Shown here in pieces: positions 63,846 to 64,000 of a stretch of 64,000 nt of DNA (its first letter is position 1; each line of letters opens with the position of its first letter). Under the pieces are notes generated by a model. The model was not told the DNA's origin, made no database searches, and saw nothing but the letters and a program-made list of their open reading frames with translations. Source of the DNA: an uncultured Acetobacteraceae bacterium (GTDB lineage Bacteria > Pseudomonadota > Alphaproteobacteria > Acetobacterales > Acetobacteraceae); assembly GCA_903918195.1 (NCBI GenBank), contig CAIXDS010000157.1, positions 25,039 through 89,038 on the forward strand, given 5' to 3'. The position numbers and the translations under genes are program-made.

Positions 63846-64000
63846 GGAAGACAAGGCCAGGGGCTCTGCCCTTGTATCTCTGATCGTGCCCGAACGCGTA
63901 AGCTTACGCGTTCGGGCACGGAAGGGAGCCCGCCTTGCCCTGGGGTGGCAGAGCCCGTGGTCCAGCGCGGTGCCCCTTCCGTGACGAAGTCCGTGGACCC
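63846..64000. other. Intergenic with repeats
   Basis: No gene. Holds an imperfect REP-like stem (AGGGGC-TCT-GCCCTT, 63859-63873) and the long palindrome at 63885. Decayed CCAGGG-like fragments follow to the window end. Confidence 0.5.
63885..63920. repeat. 36-bp perfect palindrome
   Basis: CGTGCCCGAACGCGTAAG followed immediately by its exact reverse complement, no loop, centred on AAGCTT. Lies downstream of the M20 gene. Could form a cruciform/terminator-like hairpin. Confidence 0.9.

Overview
The window is high-GC alphaproteobacterial DNA. The best guess is an Acetobacteraceae/Rhodospirillales autotroph or purple bacterium. The reasons are a red-type (form IC) RuBisCO operon, two HiPIP genes in tandem, a mitochondrial-type complex I accessory subunit, and 3'-CCA-encoding tRNAs. 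The genus is inference; no rRNA or marker phylogeny is present.

Positions 1 to about 28.3 kb are the right part of an HK97-type tailed prophage. Leftward late genes run from a DNA-modification pair (a methyltransferase/Mom-like fusion and a ParB-fold protein) through small and large terminase, HNH endonuclease, portal and prohead protease into the major capsid gene, which is cut by the window edge. A rightward block (8.4-14.6 kb) holds mostly unknown small genes (DUF488-like, DUF5983-like, DUF3560, DUF6927-like) and a ParB. A leftward early operon (19.3-14.8 kb) encodes a Cro/YdaS-like regulator, Toprim primase, zinc protein, SF3/DUF927-like helicase and, beyond a repeat-rich spacer, a NusG/RfaH-family factor. 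A divergent HTH repressor faces it, with TTACC-N3-GGTAA operators between them. Small rightward genes then lead to an AlpA-like excisionase. Between excisionase and integrase lies a two-gene cassette of visibly lower GC (22.7-26.2 kb): a zinc-ribbon protein translationally coupled to an 816-residue TPR protein. Its downstream end is marked by a perfect 32-bp inverted repeat. This cassette is the best candidate for an undescribed accessory (possibly defence) system. The integrase abuts a tRNA-Arg(UCU) gene whose anticodon loop is split by a 234-nt group I intron. The 3' exon is the likely attachment site.

From 28.6 kb the DNA is chromosomal. After the complex I subunit gene, cbbR diverges from a complete operon cbbF-P-T-A-L-S-X-E: Calvin-cycle FBPase, phosphoribulokinase, transketolase, aldolase, RuBisCO large and small subunits, red-type activase and epimerase. 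Then come a transsulfuration enzyme, a DUF2061-type membrane protein, malate synthase G and two HiPIP genes with Tat signals.

A three-gene leftward unit (48.5-45.4 kb) of vWA protein, PP2C-type phosphatase and protein-kinase-fold protein matches the TerY-P phosphorylation triad. It is followed by an alcohol dehydrogenase, a CNNM/CorC-type protein, small proteins, a GNAT acetyltransferase, a Type II restriction-modification pair (Eco57I-like N6-adenine methyltransferase plus putative endonuclease) and an OprB-like porin. A nickel module follows (NiCoT permease and NikR with a recognisable NikR operator), then a NodT-type outer-membrane efflux lipoprotein, a peptide-ABC substrate-binding protein and an M20 dipeptidase. 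Chromosomal gene ends are punctuated by a family of CCAGGGC-N3-GCCCTGG hairpin repeats.
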